Shown here one piece after another: positions 45,310 to 56,489 of a stretch of DNA of 64,000 nt; positions within the stretch are counted from its first letter, which is position 1; each line of letters starts with the position of its first letter. The notes under the pieces are model-generated. The model was not told the DNA's origin and searched no databases. It saw nothing but the letters and a program-made list of their open reading frames with translations. This stretch comes from Sceloporus undulatus. Lineage: Eukaryota > Chordata > Lepidosauria > Squamata > Phrynosomatidae. Position numbers and translations under genes: made by a program. The stretch lies in assembly GCF_019175285.1 (NCBI RefSeq), contig NC_056523.1:186034418-186098417 (forward strand), written 5' to 3'.

Positions 45310-48300
45310 TAAAATGAATTTTATTTCTTACCCACCTCTCCCCAGGGCTTGAGGCAGGGTATAACATAGATTAAAATACAATATATAATTAAACACATAA
45401 AACCATTTAAACCTGTAGGATAAAACACTTAAACATAAGATTAAGACAACCATGACACGTTAAAATCATCCAGACATAAATTAATAGTTTAAGATCGACA
45501 GGGTATGCCTGCTGGAAGGGATAGATTTTTAGTTCTATTTTAAATTCAGACAACTTGTCTGGCTGCCTAATTTCTCATTCTAGGGGCAGCTGACAAAAGC
45601 ATCCTCTGCCAATCTAGTCCTGGCCTGTTGAAGTAACTGTCCCCCAGAGAACCTGAGTGTATGGGGCAGGTTATACTGGAGGAGGTGATCCCATAGGTAA
45701 CCTGGACCCAGACCTTTAAAGGTAATAAACAACACTTTGTACTTTGCCAAGAAAGTAACTGGCAGCCAATGAAGTGAGTTTTAATATTGACATGATCACT
45801 CCTCGACCTGTGACCCATCTGGCTGCCATATTTTGAATTAACTGGAATTTCCAAACCTGGTTAACACTTCTTACACTGGGAAATGTTAGATAAGCTCCAC
45901 TCTCTTAAAGCAAATCCAGACTGTTCCTCTTTCCTCTCCCTCTGCTACTATCTGGAGCAATGCAATGCCATTGCCCTGGAACTGACCCAGCAGATGTGTC
46001 CAGATGTTCCCAGTCTCTGTGTGGAGGCGAAAGATGCTGCGAAAGCAGGCGCGGAATGATGGCATGGGTGGCCGGTGCCCATGTAGGAGGAAGTCGTTGT
46101 CTTTTAGCCAGTCGGGCAGTACATCGTAAGGCATGACACGCCAGCGGCCCTCCCAAACCTACAGCAAGAAGAGAGAGGGCAAAAGGGACTCAGAAAAGAG
46201 CTTGCCTGTCCTTTTCTGTGAGCTGATTGAGGGGAGAAATGTATTATTTGGAGTGTAAGAGGAAACTAAATGTGTACCAGGAACTAAAAAAATGCCTATA
46301 CATTATGATTGTGGATTTTATATGTTTATGCTAATAAGAATGCAAGAGAAACATTGCTCAGAAGGGATTTCTCTAGGTGGATGTACATAATATGGTTTTA
46401 AGGGGTTTACTGCCATTGCATTCCCTGGATGGACCATTGTTGGCTTCTCGGTGCATGGGAAGTTTCTAAAGAACAAATAATCAATTGTAGCAAATGGCCA
46501 CAGATATGAGACTTTACCACACAGGAGGAATTTCTCTTAATTTCGAATGAAAAGAAAGTGGGGCCAGAACGCATTCACGTGAATTCACTAGTTCAGTGAA
46601 TTCACATGAATTCGAATTGCGTTTGAACTGACTCCCCATTGCCCGAAAATAGCTTGCCATTGCCCGAAATTGCGTGTGGCAGTCTATCAAGCCATAACGT
46701 CAAACCCCATGATTGCGCTTGGACTGACTTCCCATTGCCCAAATTTGCGTGTAGTGGGTTATCACGCAATAACGTTAAACCCCATGATTGCGTTCGGATT
46801 GCCATTGGATTATACTTCCAACTTCCCTTGGAAATGGTCCTCAGAAGACTAGAGGGAGACAAATCAGTCTCCCATATCAGAAGACTGAGGAGGTACATCC
46901 CTAAAGAATGTGGAAGTTGTATGTTTGTGAGAGCACTGAGAAATCCCTGGAAAAGATTCCTATCCCTTGACAAAATCATAGCTGAAAAGATTCCTTTGAG
47001 GGCCAGGGAGCCAACTATTTGTGTTTGTAAGAGGGAAACATTATCAGTTCAGCTGTGGCTATTACTTTCCTGTATTTTGGAGAGGAATAGTGAAATTTAT
47101 TTCTAAAATTCAAAAGAAATCCAGTGCATTTTAAAAACAATTCAGTACATGAAGCAAAATAGAGACTGTTTTGTTCACACTGCAAAATTTCAAATAATCC
47201 TCATTCAACCTTGAAATTGACTTTGTGACCTTGGACAAGGCAAGATTATTTCAGAGTTGAGAGAACATTTGAACCCATTGCTGTTTAAACTATGTTTAGT
47301 CACAAACAACATATTGATTTTCATAATGCAAATCTATACCGGTTTATGCAAAAGTCCTATTGAATTCAAAGGGACTTACAACCAAATAGGTAGATACAAT
47401 TTTTTTTTCAGTATCTTGTTAAGATCTTCCGCCGGTAGGCTAAGACCCTACCTGTTCAGACAACCATTTTAAACATAAAGTTTTTAAAATATGGGCTGGT
47501 GTGTTGTATTGTTTAAAGTATTTTTAACATTGAAATGGAACCATTCCCCCTCCCCCTTTTTCTTAATTATTGGTTGAATTTATATTCTGCTATAACTCAA
47601 ATCAAGCCTGTGGGCCATTTCACACTATACAGTTATAGCACCGTGGATCCACTGCATCCTATGGCATCTTGGGCTTTGTAGTTTGGTCAGAGCCACCAGA
47701 AGAGGAGATCTCTGGTGGAAAATCATAACAACCCTTCCCTATATTGCAGACTCCATGATCATATAGGAAGCTACCATGGCAATTAAAGTGGAACCATAGT
47801 GCAGTAACTGTGTAGTGTGAACAGACCCCCATATATATGTGGCTTTTCTCCTTCGCACTTTATCCTCACAATCTGTTGAGGTAGTTTAGGATGAGCAAGA
47901 ATGCCCAAATGTCACTCTGTGAGTTTCACAGCTGAGTGGGGATTTAACTCGAACCTCTGAAATTTCAGTCCGAAACGCTAACCGACACACACTCCATCAC
48001 CTCTGTACCTTTTCCCTGTCCCATAAACAATACTAAAAGTGAGCCAGGCTAAGAGAAGAACCGGAAGTATCTGCTGGATTTAATTCCCTTCTCTGCTGCC
48101 ATTCCCTTCACCTTTTGTGTCATATCTTTTTAGATTATAAAGCTGAGGAAAGAAAACTTTTAAACTAGCAATCTGTAAACAGGATGGCCATATATTCTCC
48201 TTTTCCAGGACATGTCTTTCATTTCAACCTTTTGTCAAGGACAAATTCCAAAATGTCCCTAATTTTGAGCATGGCTAAGAAGCATACATTTATATTTTTA

Positions 48301-48876
48301 TTAGAGTTTTTAGCCTTTATTTGGTCATGTCCTACACTTTTATTGAAGGTCCCACATTTTGCCCTGCCTCATCCTCCTTTGTGGTGAGGACATCTGGTCA
48401 CCTTGTCTATATTAGCTTATACATTGTAAACCGCTTAGTACATCAGAAAGCGGTATATAAATGTAGTTGCTATTGCTATTGCTATAAGCCACTCTAAGGA
48501 GTTTATCACACAAAGGAGATTGGGAGTTTATCCCGTGACTATCCCAGAAAAATCACATAATTACACAAAACAATTTCACACAATGTCAAACAAAACCCAC
48601 CATTAAAGTGGTCACATAAAAGCATTAACATGCATCTTTTTACTTTTGGGATTTCAGCGACAATGCATTTCTGATATCACTTTATATGTGCAATTGCGTG
48701 TGATAATAATTTGTGCAATTACTCGCCATTTTCGCTTTATTTGCGGGATGCTTTAAATGTGCTTTAGTCTCTCTTTAATGCTGAAATTAGCCCCAGTGCG
48801 ATAAAGTAAGAGACTTTGTGGCCGAAGAGCCAGTATGAATGAGTCTCTATATTGGGAGAAAGCCAGGATATAAGAA

Positions 48877-48945
<69 letters not shown>

Positions 48946-49874
48946 CACTCTGAATAAATAAATGGGGAAAGAAAGGCCAGCTCAGTTTCCCATCAACCCC
49001 ATGACTTTTCTATGTAAATATCAGGCCTCTTTGCCCCTTTGCTTTATACACAAATAAACAAATGCACATCTGCCCTTTTCTGAGCTATTTGGTCCCTCAA
49101 CCACAAATTTAGTGAACAGTCTTGGGAAGCCCATGCATTCTCAGCCTCATCCCACCCTTTTCTAGATAGTAAAGCAATACTTGTCACCTGCCGTGCAAGT
49201 ATTCATTAATTTCAGGGATTTATATCCCATCTTTCTCCCACAATGAGATTCAAGGCAGGTTACAATCATTTTTAAAGACAGAAGTAAAAACGCTGGTTAC
49301 AAAAGCTAAAAAAAAAAAATTTATTAATATTATTACAATATTAATAATTAAACATTATTAATATTAATAGTTAAAACCAGTAAACTATAGTTAAAACTCA
49401 TAAACCACAGTGACAAGTCGGTTGTAGAAGTTACTGAGGCACAACAGGTTTACTATTGTGAGGATTCCTGAGATCATTTTGGTGGCACGCTTTGAGTGCT
49501 TGAAACAGGTTTTGTCAATGCTACAAGTTTTATTTTTGCTAAAACTAAAAGGCGGCCTATAAATGTTTAGTCAAGTATTTTAAAACAGAAAGTTTCTAAA
49601 GCATGGCCTAGGGAATGTTGTATTGTTTTAAAGCATTTGTAACATTTTTTTATCTTTTTAACTGAATTTTATTCTTTTAGCATGGAACTTGTTTTAATAT
49701 TGTAATAATTTAATTCTGTTTTAATGTACTATTTTTAATTGTACTATTTTTTAATGTTGTGATCTGCCCTGAGTTTTTGGGAAAGGGTGATATGGTGGTG
49801 GTGGTGGTGATAATGATGATGATGTTGATGATGGTGATGATCTTTATATAAATGAGTCTTCGAAAAAGGGTGGG

Positions 49875-49915
<41 letters not shown>

Positions 49916-52900
49916 TCAATGTAGCCAATAAATTAAACATTGCAGTAACTTCTGGGGTTGACACTCAGGGAAGTGGCGCCAGGCCGAAAGTGGCCAGATG
50001 TCATCACTGTAAAGGAGGACAAGACACCGCAAAATGTAAAGCATTCAAGAAAAATGTAGGAGATTAACAAATAAAGGCTAAAAACCCTAATATACATATA
50101 AATTCATACGTCTTAATCATACGCAAAAAGGAGGATGTTTTGAAATGCCACCTGGGCAGAAGGTAGAAATGCAGGGCATGTTCCTGGCAAAGGAGGATAC
50201 CAGCAGGTCACCATGCCCAGGCTTTCATGTCCTCAGTTAATTCCCACTTGCCTGAACCTTGAAGCAGTCCTCTGAATCTCCTGAATCATGGCTCTCTTTT
50301 CTCCTTCGTCTTGCCTCATCCCCCCAGCCCATGGCCTCCTTCAGACACAGGCCTACAATGGACAGGGCTACATGGATGCCAGGAGAGTGGGGCCAGTTAT
50401 GTTTTCACTTCTCTCTAATTTTGGGTAACATGGCCTGTGGGACTCGCTCCTCTTTCAAACAGCCCTGGAGCTAATTCACAAGGTGTTGTCATGGCAGAGG
50501 AGAACTATCACAGTACTGTGTGACCATTCACACAAAACCTACACAAGGCCAACCTTGTGTTTTCTCTTTTCCCTGCTTGCTGAAGCTGGGAAGGAGGAGG
50601 GCAGTGGACAGCAACTGAAGTCATAATGTCAGTGACATACTTAGTTTGCCTTATCACAAATTGGGCTCATGCAAGAAGAAAAGGACATGGCCCAGGTTCA
50701 TAGGAGGACAACCACTTTGGAGGAAGTCAAAAATTGCCGTATCGGTCTGCAAAATCGGTATGTAGAGAGATCTCGTTACACCTTTGAGACTAAATGAAAG
50801 GAAGAAGTTGGCAGAATGAGTTTTCATAGATGCATCTGGTCCACCAGATTTATTTGTTTATTATTTATTTGTTTCATTTATATCCTGCCTTTCTCCCCGG
50901 AGGGACCCAAAGCAGCTCCCAGATAAAACCTTTAAAATTGCAATAAAATTAAAAACAATTAAAACATATATATCCAATATAAAATCACATATGCATCTGA
51001 AGAAGTAGACTTAAGTCTATGAAAGCTCATGCTGCCAACGTCTTCCTTTCAGTTAGTTTCAAAGGTGCCACATTGGAGGAAGACACTGAAGGTTGTCTTC
51101 ATTTGTGCTTGGGCTCCCTGGGAACTTCTGACTTGTTTAATGGGCTCAGCGGGTTACTTTTCTGACCTTCATGACAAATTCTTCCATCTTCTCCATGGCG
51201 TGATGGGCCTGGAGTGGCAACATCAGGACCCGAACAGGATCTGGGCCGAGCTCATCTTCATCTAAGTCCGGGTCATCAGACCCCCAGCCTATGGGTTCAA
51301 TGCCCATGTCAACGCCATCCTGAAAAAAAACACACACAGCAGAATGCTTTGGAGGTCTTTCAACAGAGGCTGGATGGCCATCTGTCAGGGATGTTTTGAC
51401 TGAGAGTTCCTGCATGGCAGAATAGGGCTGGACTGGATGGCCCTTGGGGTCTCTTCCAAAATGATCCTATGATTCTCTGATTCTATGAGGGTTTGTGGCA
51501 GAGGTACAAGAAGACGTGGCCCTCCAGCTGTTCCTGAAGTGCATCTTCTATGAGCCTTTGCTATCGTAGCCAATGATGCTGTGAAGAACAACTCCACATC
51601 TGAAGGTCTACCCTTATAGACTGAGCAGGTAAGGAATGGAAATGGCAAGGAATAGACTCTAGGGCAGCGATGCCCACACTTTGGTGTTTGGGATTTCAAC
51701 TCCCAGAAGCCTCAGCCAACTTGGCCAGCAGTCAGAAATTCTGGGAGCTGAAGCTGAAAATATCTGGAGGACCAAAGTTTGGAAACCACTGATCTAAGGT
51801 TTTTCTCTGTTATGATAACCAGAAACCAGAAATGGCTACCAGTGGATCAGGATATGAGGCTTAAATTCACCCTCACTTAGTACCTGAGGAAAGAATGTGG
51901 GGCAAAGAAGAGGATAAAGTGTTATTGCTGCTGCTGTTGTTACTGAGAATAAGTGCCTTAACTTTCAGGCAGACTTTATATTTTATCTACCATTGACTTT
52001 TAGATAGGATAACTAAGAAGTACTTCCATGTTCAAGACAGCCAGCGTGGAGTAGCGGTTTGAGTGTTGGTCTACGACTCAGGAGACCAGGGTTTGATTCC
52101 CAGCTCAGCCACAAAAAAACCCTGGGTGACCTTGAGCAAGTCACATACTCTCAGCCTCAGGGGAAGGCAATGACAAACCCTCTCTGAACAAATCTTGCCA
52201 AGAAAGCCCTGTGATAGGGTCTGGAAATGAAGGCGCACCACCACCACCACCACCACCACAACAACAAACCTCCATGTTCAGAGGTGGCCTATGTCTCTAC
52301 ATACTAAATGCTCGGTCAGAAAATAAGCAACCATCACTCAGTGGCATCATTAGGGGAGTCCGGGAAGTGCATACCACACCAGATGACATTCTAAGGGGAG
52401 CGACACCACTGCTCCTCAAACATCTGCCTTTTTACTAGAAACGGAGTATGGCATTTGCATGTGTCCCATTAAAATGCTGAAGAGATGAGGTGAGTGGTGT
52501 GAGTCTTAGTAGAAGCTGAAAGGAGATGTTTCGGGGTCTTTTAAAAGTAAAATTTAAACTATTTTTTAAATTTATTATTTTAAAATTTTCTGTAAAAGCA
52601 TCACCTTTCACCAATTTTTTACTTCAACAACATGAAACTATGTACAGTCAGCCCTCCATATTCATAGATTCAAACATCCACAGCTTTAAAATATTTTAAA
52701 GATATATAAATTTCAAAGAGTAAACCTTGATTTTGCCATTTTATATAAGGGAACACCATTTTATTCTCCATTGTATTTAATGGGACTTGAACATCCACAT
52801 ATTTTGGTATCTACGGGGTTCCTGGAACCAAACCCTAGCGGGTACCTAGAAACCACTTTATATGTCAATGCATTGAGGCTGTGCGTATGTATGATATTGT

Positions 52901-54021
52901 AATTTAAAGGTATAATTTTAATTTTGCTAGTCGTTTATGTGACAACTATTACCATGACATTCAATGATATGCAGGAATTATGATTAGTGAGTAACATTAG
53001 TACAAAAAACCCAAAAACAATTACTAAGGATTATGTATGGTGTGGGATGGGAGCAAGTCAATGTGGGATGACACAATGAGTTACCACACCAGGTAACACC
53101 AACCCTAGTGACGCCACTGCCATCACATCACTTTCACACCTTGTTTGTGAGCATCCAGACATCTGGATATCCACTTTTGGATGCTAAGTGGACTTTGACC
53201 TGATCAACTCATGTTTGCTGGAGGATAAGCAAAATAATGGAGGACAGAACCTGTGCTGTGGTGGCCAGTCTATGGCTAGCACAGAAAGGAAAGATCCTTA
53301 TAATAATTGTTGTACAGTACATGCCAGAATTAGAAGAGGAGTTTGTTACTATGGCATTCAGCATGCAAAAGAGTCTTGCAGCACCTTTGTGACTAAGGCT
53401 GCATCCAAACTGCAGAAGTAATCTAGTTTGACACCACTTTAACTGACATGTCTCAATGCTGTGGAATTCTGGGAAGTGTAGTTTTTTTAGACAGCTAGCC
53501 TTCTCTGTCAAAGAGCTCTGGGGCTTGAACAAACCACAGTTACCAGAATTTCACAGCACTGAGCCATGGCATTAACATAGAGTCAGATTATATTATTCTT
53601 GCAGTGTGGATGGAGTCTAAGTGAAAGATGGAAGTTGATGGCATGAACTTTTGTAAACTTGAGCCTACTTCCCCATCTTAACACTGCTATGTCTTTGTAT
53701 TGTATTCAGGTCCTTCTTCTGACTTGGGTCTCATCCAGCAATGCAGTTTGGGTTCCAGGGACTTTGGGTTGGGTCTCATCCAGCAAAGCAATTCTTAAGA
53801 TCTTTGGGAATCAGTTCTAGACAAAATCCTTTGAGGCCCGGAATCCCTCCTCAATGCAAGGGATACAAAAGACCAGTAATACAATCTGGGAGACCTGGGT
53901 ATGTGGCCTTCCTTGCACTCACCTGACAAGGGTCCTCTCGCAGCAGGGGCCTTGTTTCGGCCAGCGCCTCCTCCCCCCGGTACCCTGCGCACCACCCAGC
54001 CCTCTCCTTCAGGGGCTCCAT
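40195..54021 (-). CDS. Adiponectin receptor, PAQR family, ADIPOR1-like, 7 coding exons
   Basis: Coding exons on the minus strand: 54021-53923 (ATG), 51319-51167, 46158-45987, 44439-44253, 43252-43065, 40682-40489, 40323-40195 (TGA). All GT-AG junctions and phases agree; the product is 373 residues (human ADIPOR1 375). PAQR receptors are seven-pass membrane proteins with a ceramidase-like zinc site. The cytosolic start (MEPLKERAGW) is followed by LPLQAHHAMEKMEEFVMK, VWEGRWRVMPYDVLPDWLKD and then seven hydrophobic spans. Zinc ligands are H189 (SWLFHTVYCH), H335 and H339 (SHQIFH), and D206 matches human D208. The C-terminus is GSCTENTVL. It mixes ADIPOR1-type (SEKVSRTFSK) and ADIPOR2-type (PQYRAVRAG, CDIWFHSH) signatures, so it may be a third paralog. 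The start has a strong GCCACCATCATGG context. Confidence 0.93.
40489..40682 (-). CDS. ADIPOR-like exon 6 (transmembrane core)
   Basis: It encodes VFLGLGLSGLVPTLHFMIAE, GFIKATTVGQIGWLFLMAVL and YAARIPERFFPGKCDIW. Splice sites GGGGCAG and TGG|GTACGT are clean. These residues are nearly invariant in vertebrate receptors. Confidence 0.93.
41755..42030 (-). mobile_element. LINE 3'-end fragment
   Basis: A TATTTATTT run precedes 'gctgtatttcgcccagaggg' and 'acccaaggctgcttccag'. The antisense of this is the usual lizard LINE tail. A similar piece lies at 50846-50990. Confidence 0.55.
42203..42408 (+). mobile_element. Sauria/Squam-type SINE
   Basis: It reads 'aagtgcaagtggataaatga', 'gggaaggtaacagcgttctg', 'aatggagatgagcaccatcc' and ends 'aaacctttaccttaccttta'. 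The ACCTTT tail is diagnostic. Confidence 0.8.
45275..45870 (-). mobile_element. LINE 3' region (CR1/L2 type) ending in AAT repeat
   Basis: It reads on the minus strand from the coding-like end near 45870 down to the tail and ends in an AAT microsatellite (45275-45309). Typical phrases include 'gtaactggcagccaatgaag' and 'tgacatgatcactcctcg'. It is truncated, in ADIPOR-like intron 3. Confidence 0.6.
46565..46830. repeat. Hairpin followed by 75-base tandem units rich in CpG
   Basis: A palindromic stretch around 'gaattcactagttcagtgaa' (46575-46615) is followed by repeats of about 75 bases, each with 'ttgcccgaaattgcgtg' and 'ccccatgattgcg'. Two full units (46658 and 46733) and a partial one (46630) are present. 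Confidence 0.75.
47614..47831. mobile_element. MITE of the 'TTCACACTATAC' family
   Basis: The left end GGGCCATTTCACACTATAC and right end GTGTAGTGTGAACAGACCCC are inverted copies. The inner arms share 'atagcaccgtggatccac' and 'ttaaagtggaaccatag'. Confidence 0.75.
48182..48410. mobile_element. hAT 'GTCCTCC' family copy (reverse orientation)
   Basis: It begins 'gatggccatatattctcctt', contains 'ccaaaatgtccctaattttg' and ends 'gaggacatctggtcacctt'. It is an older copy than 55877-56087. Confidence 0.65.
48498..48808. mobile_element. GGAGTTTATCAC-type DNA transposon remnant
   Basis: It starts GGAGTTTATCACACAAAGG and ends CCCCAGTGCGATAAA. It is colinear with 34071-34377 over about 300 bases. Confidence 0.7.
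48878..48945. repeat. AAT microsatellite
   Basis: About 22 AAT units in a row follow a short LINE-like tail. Confidence 0.95.
49972..50215. mobile_element. hAT 'GTCCTCC' family copy (degraded)
   Basis: The phrases 'gtggccagatgtcatcactg', 'aaggaggacaagacaccg' and 'ggataccagcaggtcacc' mark both ends. An AAT array (49876-49915) lies just upstream. Confidence 0.6.
50846..50990 (-). mobile_element. LINE 3' tail fragment
   Basis: It reads 'tttcatttatatcctgcctt' then 'tctccccggagggacccaaag', the antisense of a lizard LINE tail. It is flanked by the 'gaagtagact' repeat on both sides. Confidence 0.6.
51665..51791. mobile_element. hAT-type palindromic MITE
   Basis: The left end CAGCGATGCCCACACTTTGG and right end CCAAAGTTTGGAAACCACTG are inverted copies. 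Flanks CTCTAGGG and ATCTAAGG match at 6 of 8. It is the same family as 29067-29194. Confidence 0.7.
52035..52270 (+). mobile_element. tRNA-derived squamate SINE, full length with target duplication
   Basis: The head carries A- and B-box-like sequence (gtagcggtttgagtg, GGTTTGATTCC). The body is typical, and the tail has CACCACC and ACAACAA. TCCATGTTCA flanks it on both sides (52025-52034 and 52271-52280). It is a well-preserved, fairly young copy. Confidence 0.9.
52645..52848. mobile_element. Tigger/pogo-like MITE
   Basis: It starts CAGTCAGCCCTCCATATTC after TA and contains 'gggacttgaacatccacat' and 'ttttggtatctacgggg'. The right end is decayed. Confidence 0.65.
53397..53618. mobile_element. 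Palindromic MITE, GGCTGCATCC family
   Basis: The left arm GGCTGCATCCAAACTGCAG faces the right arm CTTGCAGTGTGGATGGAGTC. The centre has 'gccttctctgtcaaagagct'. Confidence 0.75.
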
Positions 54022-54118
54022 GATGGTGGCGGGGGGAGGGGCTCACACCTTTGGGTCTCTTCACAGGCCGAGGCTCAGTTCCCTCTGCAAGCCTCCAGCC
54101 CCATGGTCCCCACTGTCT
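53923..54118 (-). CDS. ADIPOR-like first coding exon with partial 5' UTR
   Basis: The acceptor TTTCTCACAG precedes 97 bases of 5' UTR and then ATG at 54021. The coding part reads MEPLKERAGWCAGYRGEEAL and on to REDPCQ, then CAG|GTGAGT. The segment EEALAETRPLLRE resembles VELAELGPLLEE of human ADIPOR1. A non-coding exon must lie upstream. Confidence 0.8.
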
Positions 54119-55039
54119 CTGTGAGAAAGCAGAGGAAATAAGGGGTGCAGAGGGATGAATCCCTGAATCCTTTTTGGCAGCCCCCTGCAAACTCACATAC
54201 TACCAGTTATCCCTCACTGAATAATCTATAATCACCCCCACCCCACATCACCCCCTCCATATTTGCCCCACAGTGGTCTGTTATCTAGCCACCTTGTTCC
54301 CTTGACACCTTTGCAAGAGTATACTTATCTTTTGCCTCCCTTCAAAATGCACACACCACGACTCTTGCAATCACTCTGCCCCAGGTTACCCAAAATTTCT
54401 TCACTCTCTCTGGCTATTTTCCATTCTCTTTGGCTTTTTAAAATTATTATTATGATTCCCCAACACCATTCCTCACAATACTTGTGAGTTCATGCATGGC
54501 TTGGGGTTGGATTGGATGACCCTTGTGGTCTCTTCCAACTCAATGATTCAATGATTCTCGGTCACCTGTCACTGCTTGCAACCTGTTGTTATCCCTTGGG
54601 CATGCAGCACGACGTTAAGCCCGAAGAAAATTGATCCGTGGCCTTTGACGCTTGGACTCCCGGTGGTATTCAGATGTGCGGCTGAAAAAGTGGTGGGCTC
54701 CCCATGTGGTTCCCACCCAGGCCTACCATGGCAGGCTTACAAGCCGTGACTGAGAAGCAAAAGGTTGTCCCCAACCAACCCTGACTGCTCTGCATCCATT
54801 CTTGTGGGCAGCCCCATTCATAGAGCATCACGTCACCAACCCCCAGCAGACCAATCCCTAGACTGTACCAGGCTTCATTCTGTCCCACAGCACCCCTGAG
54901 AGGGCTCCCCTTGACCCCTGGCTCCCTCCTTTTAGATCTCCCCCAATATCCCCCCAACCTTTCCTTCCTTCCTTCCCTCCCACCAGCTCCATCATACCCT
55001 CTTCGCCCAAGAGCACCAGCATCAGCAGCATCAGGACCA

Positions 55040-55210
55040 GGTCCCCCCTGAAGCCCCGCCTCTCCCTCTGATTAGCCCAGCACCCTGCCCATCAAACTGG
55101 GATTACTTCCTGTCACAGCCAGAGCATCCCTGGATGCTGGGATTGGTCCAGCCTTTCTGGCACTTGGAGGCATCCTCCTTTTTGCCGTTGCTATGGAAAC
55201 ACTTAAAGGG
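55040..55210 (-). promoter_or_regulatory. Likely promoter of the ADIPOR-like gene with X-box
   Basis: On the minus strand there are a GC box (GAGGCGGGGC at about 55053-55062), ATTGG-type CCAAT sites (GATTGG on the plus strand at 55141), and at 55187-55200 the near-palindrome GTTGCTATGGAAAC, an RFX X-box match. No TATA box is evident. The non-coding first exon probably lies between here and 54200; its borders are not resolved. Confidence 0.5.
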
Positions 55211-55876
55211 CCACCCATGCCATTTATATACACTTGTCCATCTATCCATTATAGCCAAATTACTTCACTTCAGTATCTACTAAGAAAGGCAGTCCCCCCC
55301 CCCCCCTTTAAAGAGGAGGCTAAGGAAAAGTAAGGCCAGGATATATTATATTATTTGATGTCGGCAGCTAGAATCGTACTAGCTCAGAATTGGAAAGAGA
55401 GAACTAGCAGCCCTTTGGTACAAGACTGGTCCTTAAAGTTATTAGAAATGGCCAGATTTGAGAAAGTGACACGACTCGTGAAAAATGAAAGTTTGAAGAA
55501 ATGTCTTAATAACTGGGAACTAGTGATAAAACGTTTAAGTGGGGAGAAATGCCAATTATTGGTTTCCAGGATTAATTATAAGAGGCAATTGTAAATCTAT
55601 TATGTATTTGAGATTATGTTTTTATCAAGATAGAATAAAAAAATATTCTCATGTCACAAAAGAACAGTACAAATAACAGGAATAAACACCAAAACACAGA
55701 TAAGTAGGAGGGGTAGTATGAAAGGTATTGGATGAAGAGGATGTGAGATATATTTTTTTAATGTAAGATTTTATTTGTCTGATTGTCATATGTTAAAATA
55801 TGAATTATTAATTTTTTTTAAAGGAGAGGACAAGCAGCTTGGGTTTGCAGAATAAACGTCACCTATTACCTGTCCA
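55211..55876. other. Intergenic stretch with L1 fragment
   Basis: A C homopolymer lies at about 55294-55306. The L1-type fragment at 55330-55640 follows, then AT-rich sequence. Confidence 0.5.
55330..55640 (+). mobile_element. L1-type LINE, C-terminal ORF2 fragment
   Basis: A frame at 55355-55594 reads MMSAARIVLAQNWKERTSSP and later WSLKLLEMARFEKVTRLV, the usual C-terminal end of L1 ORF2 (AARxxIAxxWK). The rest of the element is absent. Confidence 0.65.
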
Positions 55877-56087
55877 CAGAGTGACCAGGTGTACAGGACA
55901 AGGCACTGTAAAAATGTAGGACATTGAAGGAAAAATGAGGGACACTGGAAAAGCTAAAACACCCATATTCAATATAATTACATGCTTCTTAGTGATGGTC
56001 CAAATAGAGGACATTTTGGAATTCCTCCTGGACAGAAGGCTGGGGTGTAGGACATGTCCTGGAAAAGGAGGACCTCTGGTCACCCTG
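55877..56087. mobile_element. hAT 'GTCCTCC' family, intact ends and 8-bp target duplication
   Basis: It starts CAGAGTGACCAGGTG and ends CCTCTGGTCACCCTG. CCTGTCCA flanks both sides (55869-55876 and 56088-56095). It is 211 bases and non-autonomous. This copy defines the family limits for the many fragments elsewhere. Confidence 0.85.
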
Positions 56088-56204
56088 CCTGTCCATCCAG
56101 GGGTGATGTCAAACTGCATTATTCCTGCAGTGCAGACTAGGCCTAAATAATCTATGTGTATGCAAGAGACTGACTCACTAACCAGGGAGAACATCCAAGT
56201 ACAA

Positions 56205-56345
56205 TAACATCCAAAATCCACCCAACAATGATGTCTTTATGGGGCCAACCAAAAAGCACAAAAATACATCCTGCAAGCTTTCGAAGCTCCACCGGCTTCT
56301 TCATCAGACCAAAGTGTGGAAAATAATACAGGAGAAAGAAATAAT
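56205..56345. repeat. Dispersed repeat 'cttcttcatcag' family
   Basis: It reads 'aaatccacccaacaatgatg', 'gctttcgaagctccaccggc' and 'ttcttcatcagaccaaagtg'. Other copies are at 59846-59965 (reverse) and 62575-62695. Each sits beside a microsatellite, which suggests a retroposon tail. Confidence 0.6.
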
Positions 56346-56489
56346 TATTTATTATTATTTTAGTTAGAGCATTTACACCCCACTCTTCAGCCACAAAGGC
56401 TCTCAGAATGGCTTACAAATGGTTAATTTAATGGTTCCCTATCCTCAGGCTTACAATCTAAAAAGAAAGGAAAAAATTAGGACTATGTT

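Larger units (their letters stand above)
46159..51166. other. ADIPOR-like intron 2, repeat-rich
   Basis: Between the exon ending at 46158 and that starting at 51167 lie a hairpin-plus-tandem repeat (46565-46830), a MITE (47614-47831), hAT-family copies (48182-48410, 49972-50215), a LINE tail (48405-48485), the GGAGTTTATCAC element (48498-48808) and AAT arrays. I see no other gene. Confidence 0.6.
51320..53922. other. ADIPOR-like intron 1 (between first two coding exons)
   Basis: It contains a hAT-type MITE (51665-51791), a full SINE (52035-52270), a Tigger-like MITE (52645-52848) and a palindromic MITE (53397-53618). The rest is unique. No exon is seen. Confidence 0.6.

Noticed and set aside
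48878-48945. Regular repeats considered as a CRISPR-like array
   Set aside because: These are plain AAT microsatellites with no spacers, in a vertebrate genome.
53795-54196. 133-codon minus-strand frame over the first ADIPOR-like exon
   Set aside because: It is in a different frame. The real start at 54021 gives the sequence that splices in phase with the next exon.
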